Shown here piece after piece: positions 1 through 7,648 of a DNA stretch of 64,000 nucleotides. The position numbers were made by a program, and so were the translations under genes. The notes below the pieces were generated by a model. That model was not told the DNA's origin, ran no database searches, and was given only the letters and a program-made list of their open reading frames with translations. Origin of the DNA: DATKDF01 sp963752045 (GTDB taxonomy: Bacteria > Acidobacteriota > Vicinamibacteria > Vicinamibacterales > SCN-69-37); assembly GCA_963752045.1 (NCBI GenBank), contig CAVVWN010000008.1:434001-498000 (forward strand), in the 5' to 3' direction. Each line of letters opens with the position of its first letter. Within the stretch, counting starts at the first letter, position 1.

Positions 1-1120
1 CCGGTGCGCCCGGAGGGGGCTGGTTCGGCGGCAGCCCGGCCCGGCCTCCGCCCGGCAGGCCACGCGACGCCGGGCTGCCGGCGCGCGCGTACAGGGTGTA
101 GTGGCCTGGCGCCATGGAGGTGTACTTGAACCGGCCATCCGGCCCCGGCGGCGTCGCGAGGACGGGGCGCGTGCCCGTCGAGAAGGTGGGCGGCCCGTCC
201 ACGTCGAGGCTGAGCTGCACGGTCGTGGCCGGCTGGCCGTCTGCGCGCACGACCGAACCTTCGACCGTGGCGACGCGCACCGGAACCAGGGTAAAGTCCA
301 GCCCCGCGCGCTCGTCGCCCGCGGCGAGCGTCAGCCGCTCCGCGCTCGCGAACACCGGCACGCCCGGGTAGTAGGTGAGCGGATACCCGACCGTTTCGGC
401 CGGCGGCGGGGGTGGCTCAGGACCGGCCGCAGTGCGCCGGCGCGCCGCGTCGAGCAGGGCGTCCACCTCGGCGTCGCGGCGCCGCCCGATGTCGCCGCTG
501 CCCACGACATCGAATGTCGCCGCGAGCACGTACTCGCCCGGTGCGAGACCGTAGATCCTGTACATCCCGCGGTCATCGGTCCGGATCATGTCGGACCGCG
601 GCGTCAACCCTGGCCCTCCCACAGACATCCTCGAGCCGGCCTTCAGCGCATAGACGTCGACACCAGCAAGCGGCGCTCCATCGTCGCCTCGAATCGTGCC
701 CTCGACGACGGCGCCTCTCGGCATGCGGATCGTGATGTCGGCCTGCTCTCCCTCGGCGAGGATCAGCGGCGTGCCCGGACGCCCGGGCCTGCGCGCGCCG
801 TAGTGCGAGTCGAGATATGCAGGTTTCATCGCGGCGATGTTGTATCGCCCTGCCGGCAGCGCGCCGATCGCGAAGCGTCCGTCGTCATCGGTGACCACGC
901 TGCGGCCGCTCGAGAGACCACCGCCCTCGACCGTGACGATCGCACGCCGGAGGGGCGCAGCCGGATCAGTGTCGGTGACGACGGTGCCTGCGATGACGGC
1001 TGTGCCGACGGGATCGATGCCACGGTCGCGCGATTGCCGCGCCATTCCCGGAGCGCCGGACAGCGCTAGCGTCAGACCGATGGCGACGGCAACGGCTCGG
1101 CAATGGTCGAACCGCGTCAT
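1..1120 (-). CDS. Secreted carboxypeptidase-regulatory-like protein, 3' end outside the window
   Basis: An open minus-strand frame runs from an ATG at 1118-1120 to the window edge, about 373 codons without a stop. The first ~28 residues form a signal peptide: a short basic start, then a hydrophobic stretch ending in SGAPGMARQ. At least three beta-sandwich repeats of the carboxypeptidase regulatory-like kind follow. Each shows the family pattern of a GTV/GTI opening strand, a TDDDGRF or TDDRGMY turn, then a L-P/A-G-x-Y closing strand, at roughly residues 40-110, 130-205 and 285-350. No peptidase catalytic domain is seen in the visible part. The start overlaps the stop of the upstream gene by four bases (ATGA), so the two are translationally coupled and probably diverged duplicates. 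The C-terminus is unseen. The role is unknown; such proteins are exported and usually extracytoplasmic or surface-associated. Confidence 0.8.
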   Translation of the reverse strand, partial: MTRFDHCRAVAVAIGLTLALSGAPGMARQSRDRGIDPVGTAVIAGTVVTDTDPAAPLRRAIVTVEGGGLSSGRSVVTDDDGRFAIGALPAGRYNIAAMKPAYLDSHYGARRPGRPGTPLILAEGEQADITIRMPRGAVVEGTIRGDDGAPLAGVDVYALKAGSRMSVGGPGLTPRSDMIRTDDRGMYRIYGLAPGEYVLAATFDVVGSGDIGRRRDAEVDALLDAARRRTAAGPEPPPPPAETVGYPLTYYPGVPVFASAERLTLAAGDERAGLDFTLVPVRVATVEGSVVRADGQPATTVQLSLDVDGPPTFSTGTRPVLATPPGPDGRFKYTSMAPGHYTLYARAGSPASRGLPGGGRAGLPPNQPPPGAP

Positions 1121-3126
1121 CGTGGCACCTCCACGGCCACCAGATCGCGTGTCACTGACTCACCCCAGTCGAGGCCGATCGACTCGGCCCACGCGACGGC
1201 CCGCTCGAAGAACGCCGGATCCCGCCAGTCCATCCGCCGGGCGTCAGCGAGCGCGACGACGTAGTACGCGCCGGCCGGAAGCCCACGCACCTGAAATCCT
1301 CCGAGGTTGTTCGTGATGGCGGAACGCACGCGAGGAGGGCTCATTCCGGCGAGCGACCAGAGGGTGCGATCGGTCGGAAAGAGCACCACGCGAGCACCCG
1401 TGGCCGGGCCGCCTTGTCCGTTCCGGACGGATCCGTCGAGGCGCGCCACCCTGTTGGTCACGGTGATCACGACGCCCTCGAAGGTGCTGGCCGCCGACGC
1501 ATCGACGGGCGCGTCGGTGTAGTCGCGCCCGTCGTGCACGATGCGCTTCACAATCCAGCTCGTCCCGACGCCGCTGCGCAGCAGGTACCTGCCGGGAAGC
1601 AGTCCCTCGAGCGCGAAGGACCGGTTGGGATCGTTACGATCGGCCGAGACGCGAGGCAGGCCGAGCCACGCACTCCCGTCGGCTGGCTCGGCGCGAACCT
1701 GAACACCGGGCAACTGCGCCGGCTTCTCCTGATTGGGATCCAGCTCGAACTCGACGCGGCCGGTCACCCGTGCGGTCGGGCGGAGGGTGAGCACGAGTCC
1801 GGTGAGGTTGGTCTCACCAACGGTGACCGTCATCCTGCCGGACATCGAGCGCTCACCGCCCAGCGTCGTGCGCGTGTAGGAAGTGCCGGGCGTACCCGAC
1901 GTGGCGTTGTTCGAGTAGGACCCGGTGCCGCTGACGCCGGGCGGACGGCCGATCATTGGCCCGAACGGCGTGAGCTGGCTGTATCGGTACTCGAACACGG
2001 CCGTCGGCGCCTCGATGACGTAGGTGCCTGGCGTGACGTTGGCGAACCAGAACGCGCCGTCGCTCCCGACGAGCGCCGTCGCCGCCTCCGAGCCGAGGCC
2101 GAGCTCCTCGAGCCCGGCAGAGAGGAGCCGCAGATTCAGGCCCGACCAGGCTTCGGGCGGGCCTTCCACTCGGCCCGAGAGCTCGACAACCGGCAGCGGC
2201 AGGAGCCGGATGTTTGCGCCCGTGCGACGCTCGCCGAGCGCGAGCTCGAGAGTCGTGGCTTCGCCGAGCGACGCGACGCCCGGATGGAACGTCATCGGGT
2301 ACGCGCGCGCGCGACCGTCCACCGGCGGCGGAGGAATCGGATATGGGCCGACGACGACGCGCGCCTGGCCTGCATTCAGGATGTGGTTGAGGGGACCCCG
2401 CGAGTTCTGCGTACTCGGCCGCCCGGTGACCTCGGCCGACGTCGACGTGGCTGGGACGGTTGCCTGCACCGACGGCACGACCACGCGATAGCGGCCCGGC
2501 ATGATGTCGGCCAGACGGTACTCGCCGCGATCGTCGGTCCGCGCCACCGGGCCGGCGGCGAGGCGCTCCCGGCCGGCCAGGCGAATGACGGCGAGCGCGC
2601 GCACGTACACGCCAACCACCGGCTCACCGGCCTCGTCGAACACCGTTCCACTGATCGACCCCAGCTTCGACAGCTCGATCCGAACGTCACTGAGCCACTG
2701 GCCCTCGGCGAGCACAGTCTCACCCAAGCGCGCGCCGACGCCCTCGTCCGAGTCGTAGCCACCTGGCATGTAGCCGGGCCGGCTGGCGGCGAGCCGCAGC
2801 CGATCGGCCGCAGGCACCTGGATGAAGACGAAGCGCCCTCGACTGTCGGTGACCTGCCGGCTCTGCTGCCCGATGAAGCGCGTTCCGGCGAGCGCGAGCG
2901 AGACGACCGCGCCCGAGACGGGCTGGTCCGTGCTGGCGTCGACGACGACGCCGCTGACGATGCCCGTGCCGAGCACCGGGTCGTTCTGGCCGGAGGTAAC
3001 AGGAGGGCCCTGATTGACGACCATCGCCTGTCGGGCAGGCTCGGTCACGGCGCGGCTCGACACGGACGCCAGGAGTACGACGGCCGATCCGGCCCAGATT
3101 GCGAGCGCGTGCGTCCATCCCCTCAT
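1117..3126 (-). CDS. Secreted carboxypeptidase-regulatory-like domain protein
   Basis: 669 residues with an N-terminal signal peptide (basic start, then a hydrophobic stretch around AVVLLASVSS). It is built from several Ig-like carboxypeptidase regulatory domains. The first two are clearest: about residues 55-135 (SGVVVDASTDQPVSGAVVSL, DSRGRF, RPGY) and 155-225 (SGTVFDEAGEPVVGV, TDDRGEY, MPGRY). Further repeats lie near 330-390 and 440-520. The last 100 residues hold one more repeat (NNLGGFQVRGLPAGAYY) and an acidic tail. No enzyme motif is visible. Multi-repeat exported proteins of this kind are common in Acidobacteriota; a scaffold or surface-binding role is plausible but not shown. The stop overlaps the start of the next, similar gene by 4 bp, so the pair forms an operon. 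Confidence 0.82.
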   Translation of the reverse strand: MRGWTHALAIWAGSAVVLLASVSSRAVTEPARQAMVVNQGPPVTSGQNDPVLGTGIVSGVVVDASTDQPVSGAVVSLALAGTRFIGQQSRQVTDSRGRFVFIQVPAADRLRLAASRPGYMPGGYDSDEGVGARLGETVLAEGQWLSDVRIELSKLGSISGTVFDEAGEPVVGVYVRALAVIRLAGRERLAAGPVARTDDRGEYRLADIMPGRYRVVVPSVQATVPATSTSAEVTGRPSTQNSRGPLNHILNAGQARVVVGPYPIPPPPVDGRARAYPMTFHPGVASLGEATTLELALGERRTGANIRLLPLPVVELSGRVEGPPEAWSGLNLRLLSAGLEELGLGSEAATALVGSDGAFWFANVTPGTYVIEAPTAVFEYRYSQLTPFGPMIGRPPGVSGTGSYSNNATSGTPGTSYTRTTLGGERSMSGRMTVTVGETNLTGLVLTLRPTARVTGRVEFELDPNQEKPAQLPGVQVRAEPADGSAWLGLPRVSADRNDPNRSFALEGLLPGRYLLRSGVGTSWIVKRIVHDGRDYTDAPVDASAASTFEGVVITVTNRVARLDGSVRNGQGGPATGARVVLFPTDRTLWSLAGMSPPRVRSAITNNLGGFQVRGLPAGAYYVVALADARRMDWRDPAFFERAVAWAESIGLDWGESVTRDLVAVEVPR

Positions 3127-3173
3127 GGGCTGTCCCGGACCGGTTAGACACCGGCCTTTGCCGATGGATCCCG

Positions 3174-3761
3174 CTACTTCGTCCGCTCGTCCAGCTTCCT
3201 GATGAGCTCGGCCGAGAGGTCGAGCCGGCCGTCGACGGCGACGACGCCTGGGAAGGGCAGCGACAGCACGAGTGACAATCCGCGTTCCTCGCGGACGGCC
3301 TCAATCGCCGGCAGCATCTCTTCGCGGAACTTCCCGAGCATGGTCTGGCTCGCCTCTTCGACCCGTATCTGCCAGTTCTCCGCTTCGAAGTTGAGCTCCG
3401 CCCGCTTCCGGTTGAGCGTCGACACCAGCGCGTTAGCGGCCTCCTGGCTCATCGTCTGACGTGCCGGCCCCGAGAGCTGCCCCTCGATGTCGGCTATCTC
3501 CTTCTGTCTGGTGGCCAGCGCCGCGTCGCGCTCGTCTGTCACCGCCTTCAGTTCGGCAGACAGCCGCTGGCCCAGATTCGACTTGGCCAGCACCACCTGC
3601 AGGTTGACGAAGCCGACGCGCGCATCAGCCGGGAACACGCCGCCGGCAGGCACCTGCGCTGCCGGTGTCTGAGTGGCAGGCGACTGCGTGGGCGGTGTCT
3701 GGGCCGCCACGGGGACAGCCAGGAGCAACGCGGTGAAACCGGCTACGAACGAGCGACTCAT
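3174..3761 (-). CDS. OmpH/Skp-family periplasmic chaperone
   Basis: 195 residues. A signal peptide (residues 1-21, hydrophobic AGFTALLLAVPVAAQ) is followed by a short Pro/Thr/Gln linker to about residue 45. The Skp signature then starts with the strand RVGFVNLQVVLAKSNLGQRL. From about 65 to 145 a charged, Ala-rich helical region fits the two coiled-coil tentacles (KAVTDERDAALATRQKEIAD and following). The end returns to a beta segment (LSLVLSLPFPGVVAVDGRLD). Skp-like proteins hold unfolded outer-membrane proteins in the periplasm. The start has a good ribosome site, GGAGG on the minus strand at 3766-3770, five bases from the ATG. It sits upstream of the two carboxypeptidase-regulatory-like genes and apart from bamA or lpxD, its usual neighbours. 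Confidence 0.85.
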   Translation of the reverse strand: MSRSFVAGFTALLLAVPVAAQTPPTQSPATQTPAAQVPAGGVFPADARVGFVNLQVVLAKSNLGQRLSAELKAVTDERDAALATRQKEIADIEGQLSGPARQTMSQEAANALVSTLNRKRAELNFEAENWQIRVEEASQTMLGKFREEMLPAIEAVREERGLSLVLSLPFPGVVAVDGRLDLSAELIRKLDERTK

Positions 3762-3876
3762 CAGACCTCCGGTCGGCGGATGATACGGAATCTTCCCTTA
3801 GGACGCCAGGCCGCTATCGACGGCTGGGCAGGAGCCGGAGCGGCTGCGCCGTGAGCCAGTGCCTCCTGGATGACCA

Positions 3877-4168
3877 ACCGTGGAGATCATGGAGATCTGG
3901 AGGTCTTTCTGAGAGCGGTCGCCGTGGCTTGTCGGGTCCGGCGGGCTGCCGGCGAGCCGCCCGCAACGTCGATCTCCTCCAGGCCCGGGCGGTTCGCCGG
4001 CATCCGGTCGGCCCCGACAAAGCCATGGGCCTCGCGGGCTGCGCCCGCGGCCACGGCGACCAAACGGTGTGGTTGCAGCATGAAACGCTGCAGTGGGGAC
4101 TCCACGCCCTCCACGAACTCCACGGTTCCTGCCCTCAGTACCTCGAATTCCTCCACGCCCTCCACGGT
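3877..4168. repeat. MITE-like structured intergenic element with inverted ends
   Basis: A 292-bp element in a spacer of over 400 bp without a credible gene (3762-4214). It starts with ACCGTGGAG (3877-3885) and ends with the exact inverse CTCCACGGT (4160-4168); a further internal inverse copy lies at 4118-4127. The left end continues as short GGAGATC-type tandem repeats (3881-3907). The right end carries the 16-mer CTCCACGCCCTCCACG twice, at 4100-4115 and 4151-4166. The middle is a long imperfect hairpin: the arm 3917-3963 pairs with 3986-4061, and the second arm is interrupted by its own 7-bp hairpin at 4033-4049 (CGCGGGC/GCCCGCG). A small hairpin TGCAGC/GCTGCA lies near 4075-4092. It has no transposase. 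It may be a non-autonomous mobile repeat or a strongly folded RNA between the amidohydrolase and ompH-like genes. Confidence 0.55.
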
Positions 4169-4214
4169 GAGTCCTCTCGCTCTCGATATCCTCCACTGGT
4201 GGCCAACTCCATGG

Positions 4215-5207
4215 TCACACCGGTGAGACGCCGAGCAGCTTCGCGGCGTTCCCTCCGAGAATGGCGGCCTTGTCGGCGTCAGAAATGGGCAGCGATCGTA
4301 TCGACTCGAGCATCAGCGGGATGCTGCCGATCATGTGCGGATAATCGCTGCCCGCCAGGATCCGGTTGGCGCCGGCGAAGTCGATGGCCAGCATCAGCGG
4401 GCCCTTCGAGAAATTCACCGTGTCGTACCAGAAGTGCCGCTTGAGATACGTCGTCGGCGGCTCGTCGATGTGCTCGCGGCACTCCCTGAACGCGCGCCAG
4501 CCTCGGTCGAGCCGTTCGGCCAGATAAGGAATCGTGCCGCCCAGATGGCCGAGAATCCACCGGATCCGGGGATACCGCTTGACGGTGCCGCTGAACACGA
4601 GCTTGGACGCGGCGAGCGTCGTGTCGAAGAGGAACCCGTTCAGCGGCAGCAGCCAGTACTTCTCCATGGCCTCCACGCCCAGCGGGTAGGTTGGATGGAT
4701 CATCAGCACCGCGTCGAGGTCGTTGGCCACTTCGTACAACGGATAAAACCGTTCGTCGTCGAGGCCGATGCCGTTAACGTTGCCGAAGAGCATCGCGCCC
4801 GGCAGGCCGAGATCACGCATGGCGCGGCCAAGCTCGACTGCTGAGGCCTCTGGATCGCAGAGCGGGAGCGTGGCCAGCGGAATGAATCGGGCGGGACGCT
4901 CCGATCGGATCCGGCCCATGGCGTCGTTGACGACCTCGGCCAGACGAACGGCGACATCCGGCGGCTCGATGTGCGTGCCCGGCGTCGTGAGCGTGATCAT
5001 CTGCATGTCCACGCCGTGTTCGTCGAGCACTGTCTGCCGGTAGGCGATGTCTCGATGCCCGGGCACGAGGACGTTGTAGTCGCCCGGATAGTGAATGACC
5101 GGGTTGCCCTGTTCGTCCTCGGTGACCTCGAGCACACTGCCGGCTGTCTCGAGGGCCCGGACGTACTCCGGCGGGTAGTAGTGGTTGTGGACGTCGATGA
5201 CTCGCAT
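4215..5207 (-). CDS. Amidohydrolase-family metal-dependent hydrolase/decarboxylase (ACMSD-like)
   Basis: 330 residues, the usual length for amidohydrolase-2 (ACMSD/gamma-resorcylate decarboxylase-like) TIM barrels. The metal-binding HxH sits at the start of strand 1 (residues 7 and 9, VIDVHNHYYPPEY). Other expected ligands are visible: the His in VLMIHPTYPLG near 172, the His in WILGHLGG near 220, and the Asp in AGSDYPHMIGS near 291. Family members decarboxylate aromatic or muconate-type acids or hydrolyse related compounds; the substrate cannot be read from sequence. It lies 57 bp downstream of the APC permease on the same strand, in a run with the fused E1 dehydrogenase, which hints at a catabolic set for an amino-acid-derived compound. 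Confidence 0.85.
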   Translation of the reverse strand: MRVIDVHNHYYPPEYVRALETAGSVLEVTEDEQGNPVIHYPGDYNVLVPGHRDIAYRQTVLDEHGVDMQMITLTTPGTHIEPPDVAVRLAEVVNDAMGRIRSERPARFIPLATLPLCDPEASAVELGRAMRDLGLPGAMLFGNVNGIGLDDERFYPLYEVANDLDAVLMIHPTYPLGVEAMEKYWLLPLNGFLFDTTLAASKLVFSGTVKRYPRIRWILGHLGGTIPYLAERLDRGWRAFRECREHIDEPPTTYLKRHFWYDTVNFSKGPLMLAIDFAGANRILAGSDYPHMIGSIPLMLESIRSLPISDADKAAILGGNAAKLLGVSPV

Positions 5208-5264
5208 GGCGTGCGCGCACTCCTGTTCCTGCAGACGCCCGGCTTCCGATCCGGGCGCAAAAGC

Positions 5265-6569
5265 CTACGGCTGCCGGGCCGGCCGTGCCCAGATCCAGTA
5301 GACGGGCAGGCCGGCGAGCACCATGCCCAGGCCGAGCACGCTGTCGCCCGGCACGGCCAGGATCTGGATGACGACGATGACGGCCGAGGCGGCGATGAAA
5401 ATGACGGGCACCGCTGGATAGGCCCAGACCCGGTAGGCCGGCCGGTAGTCGGCGCGCCGCCGCAGCCGCATCAACCCGATGGCCATCGCGGCGAAGAAAA
5501 TCCACTCCGTGTATATCACGCGCGAAAAGAGCATGCCGTAGGTGTTCGTGAGCGCGAGCACGGAAGCCCAGAGGCCCTGCAACACGATCGCCCGGTGCGG
5601 CGTGCCGTAGACGGGATGCACCGCTCCGGCCCACTTGAAGAGCGTGCCATCCTGCGCCATCGAGTAGTACACGCGCGGGCCGGCCAGGATGATCCCGTTG
5701 ACGGCGCCGAAGGTCGAGACCATGACGAGGGCGGCCATGAGCGACGCTCCGCCGCCGCCAAGCAGGACGTCGGCGGCATCGGCCGCCACCCGGGCCGATG
5801 ACCGCACGGCGTCGAGCGGCAGCACGCGCAGGTAGATGGCGTTCAGGCCCGCATAGCAGGCCGTCACGACGAGCGTGCCAATCACGAGGGCCCGGGGAAT
5901 CGTGCGGGCCGGGTCCCGGGTTTCGCCCGCCGCGTAGGTGACCATGTGCCAGCCGCCGTAGGCGAAGAGGCCCGCCGCGATGGCCAGCACGAAGCCGTTG
6001 GCCGAAATCTCGCCGACCGGGCCCTCGGCGGGCGCGGCGGCGCCCGACCAGACGATCCCTGCCACGACGAGTGCCGCAATCGCGACGAGCTTGGCGGCCG
6101 TGAAGGCGTTCTGCACCAGACCGCCGCGCCGGACGCCCATGTAGTTGACAGCCGAGAGCACCACGATGACGCCAACGGCCAGGAGCCGCATGCCGAGATC
6201 GCCCATCGGATAGAAGTGGGCGGCGTACCGGGCGAACACGACGGCGATCGCGGCGATGATCCCGGAGTGCATGCTCCAGAACATCGCCCAGCCCCACAGA
6301 AATCCCACGGCCGGCGAGAACGCCTCGGTCAGGAACACATACACGCCGCCGGTCTTCGGAAACGCCGACGCCAGCTCGGCGCAGACGAGCGCGCCGAAGA
6401 GCGTCAGCGCGCCGGCGGCCAGCCACACGCCGATGATCCCGGTGACCGACGGCATCTGGCGTGTGATTTCCGACGGCTGCACGAAGATCGAGGCCCCGAT
6501 GATGGTGCCCACCACCATCGCCGTCGCATGAGTCAGACCGAGCGACTGCCGGAGACCCGTCTCAGACAT
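5265..6569 (-). CDS. APC-superfamily amino acid permease
   Basis: 434 residues with about twelve hydrophobic segments. It starts with MSETGLRQSLGLTHATA, directly followed by the TM1 signature VVGTIIGASIFVQPSE, whose GTIIGASIF loop is the unwound substrate site of APC amino acid transporters. The frame is open 32 codons further upstream, but that stretch is low-complexity Arg/Ser-rich and lies in the preceding gene's tail, so the ATG at 6567-6569 is chosen. TM6-8 regions include FAYGGWHMVTYAAGETRDP, typical of the LAT/amino acid-polyamine branch. It probably imports or exchanges amino acids across the inner membrane. It follows the beta-propeller gene by 16 bp and precedes the amidohydrolase. 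Confidence 0.85.
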   Translation of the reverse strand: MSETGLRQSLGLTHATAMVVGTIIGASIFVQPSEITRQMPSVTGIIGVWLAAGALTLFGALVCAELASAFPKTGGVYVFLTEAFSPAVGFLWGWAMFWSMHSGIIAAIAVVFARYAAHFYPMGDLGMRLLAVGVIVVLSAVNYMGVRRGGLVQNAFTAAKLVAIAALVVAGIVWSGAAAPAEGPVGEISANGFVLAIAAGLFAYGGWHMVTYAAGETRDPARTIPRALVIGTLVVTACYAGLNAIYLRVLPLDAVRSSARVAADAADVLLGGGGASLMAALVMVSTFGAVNGIILAGPRVYYSMAQDGTLFKWAGAVHPVYGTPHRAIVLQGLWASVLALTNTYGMLFSRVIYTEWIFFAAMAIGLMRLRRRADYRPAYRVWAYPAVPVIFIAASAVIVVIQILAVPGDSVLGLGMVLAGLPVYWIWARPARQP

Positions 6570-6585
6570 CAGGATCGCTCGACAT

Positions 6586-7648
6586 TCAGTTCGCGTCGAA
6601 CTCGTAGCAGCCTGGCGTGACGAGCAGGCGGCCGGACGGCGTGAAGAAGAGACTGGACGGGGCAATCACTCCGGCCGCGGTGAACTCGACCGTGCGGATC
6701 TTCTCGCCGTCCCGACCGTAGACGTACGTGACAGGCTCGACAAGCGCGACCCACAACCGGCCGGACGCGTCGACCGCCGCCGTCCGCACGAGCGGCTCGA
6801 CGAGCGGCTGGCGTCCGGTCCCGGTCTCGCGCGCCCGCCAGGTCGTCGGCAGCGTCCCGATGGCCTGGTCCAGCTCGGGGCCTTCGATGTGGCGTTCGAA
6901 GAGGAGCGTGCCCTCCTGGTCGTACTTGCGGAAGAGCGGCCGGCCCGAGTGAAACACGAAGTAGAAGCCGCCCGTGGGATCGACGAGCGGCAGGCCGCGG
7001 TTGAGCGCGTCGTGGACCTGCGGGTCGTCTTCGAGGCCCGTCTGTCTGAGGTTGCCGATGTGGCGGATCACGCCGCCCCGCAGGTCGTACTCGGAGAAGG
7101 GCGCGCCAAGTTCCGGACGCGCCACGAGAAAGGACCGGCCGGTGAACTGCATCGAGTTCGTCGCGCTCGCAGCGAAGGGGCCTCGCACCGAGGCGGTCCT
7201 GTTCGGCCGGTCGAGGTAGAAGCCGCCGAGCAGCGTGCCATCAAGCGAGAAGTACTGGATGCGCTCGGCACCTGGCGGCCCGTCAGCCACGGCGAAGGCA
7301 TCCTCGCCGGCCAGCGACAGCACGGCCGGGCCGAGCAGGCGGCCTTCTTCGAATCCTATCTGGATGACGCGCCGGACTTCGCGTTTGTCCCGGTCGACGG
7401 CGTACACGGTGTGCGCGCGCCTGTCGAGGATGATGTACTCGCCTGCCGCCGTGACGGCAAATCCGATCGGCTCGCGAAACTGGCCGACGATGTGGGCCGG
7501 CAGTCCGCCGACGGCCTTGAGCGTTTCGACCGCCGTCGCGGACGCGATCGGCGGAGGCCGGCCGATCGACCCCAGGCCGACGAGGGCGACGGCGGCAAGC
7601 GCTGCCGCGTCAGTACCCGAGCGGTTTCGAGAATCGCCGCCAGGACAT
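6586..7648 (-). CDS. Secreted six-bladed beta-propeller (NHL-like) protein; start disrupted by a one-base insertion
   Basis: The body reads as a beta-propeller of about 353 residues. Repeated blades include GFAVTAAGEYIILDRRAHTV, VLSLAGEDAFAVADG, PLVDPTGGFYFVFHSG, AVDASGRLWVALVEP and SLFFTPSGRLLVTPGC, the pattern of 6-bladed NHL-like proteins. The frame has no start codon of its own near the domain. Removing one base from the CCC at 7616-7618 joins it to the ATG at 7646-7648, giving MSWRRFSKPLGTDAAALAAV: a basic n-region with RR followed by a hydrophobic signal peptide. The same correction ends the upstream E1 gene naturally, so the two genes would overlap by about 38 bp. The ligand or role is unknown; it is probably exported. 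Confidence 0.68.

Noticed and set aside
101..1069. Plus-strand open frame of 322 codons
   Set aside because: Arg-rich shadow of the minus-strand carboxypeptidase-regulatory-like gene; no family motif or ribosome site.
1414..3147. Plus-strand open frame of 577 codons
   Set aside because: Antisense to the 669-residue secreted protein; composition is Arg/His/Asp-rich, typical of GC-rich shadow frames.
3887..4165. Minus-strand open frame of 92 codons in the spacer
   Set aside because: It coincides with the inverted-repeat element; the coding sequence is the repeat itself and has no independent support.
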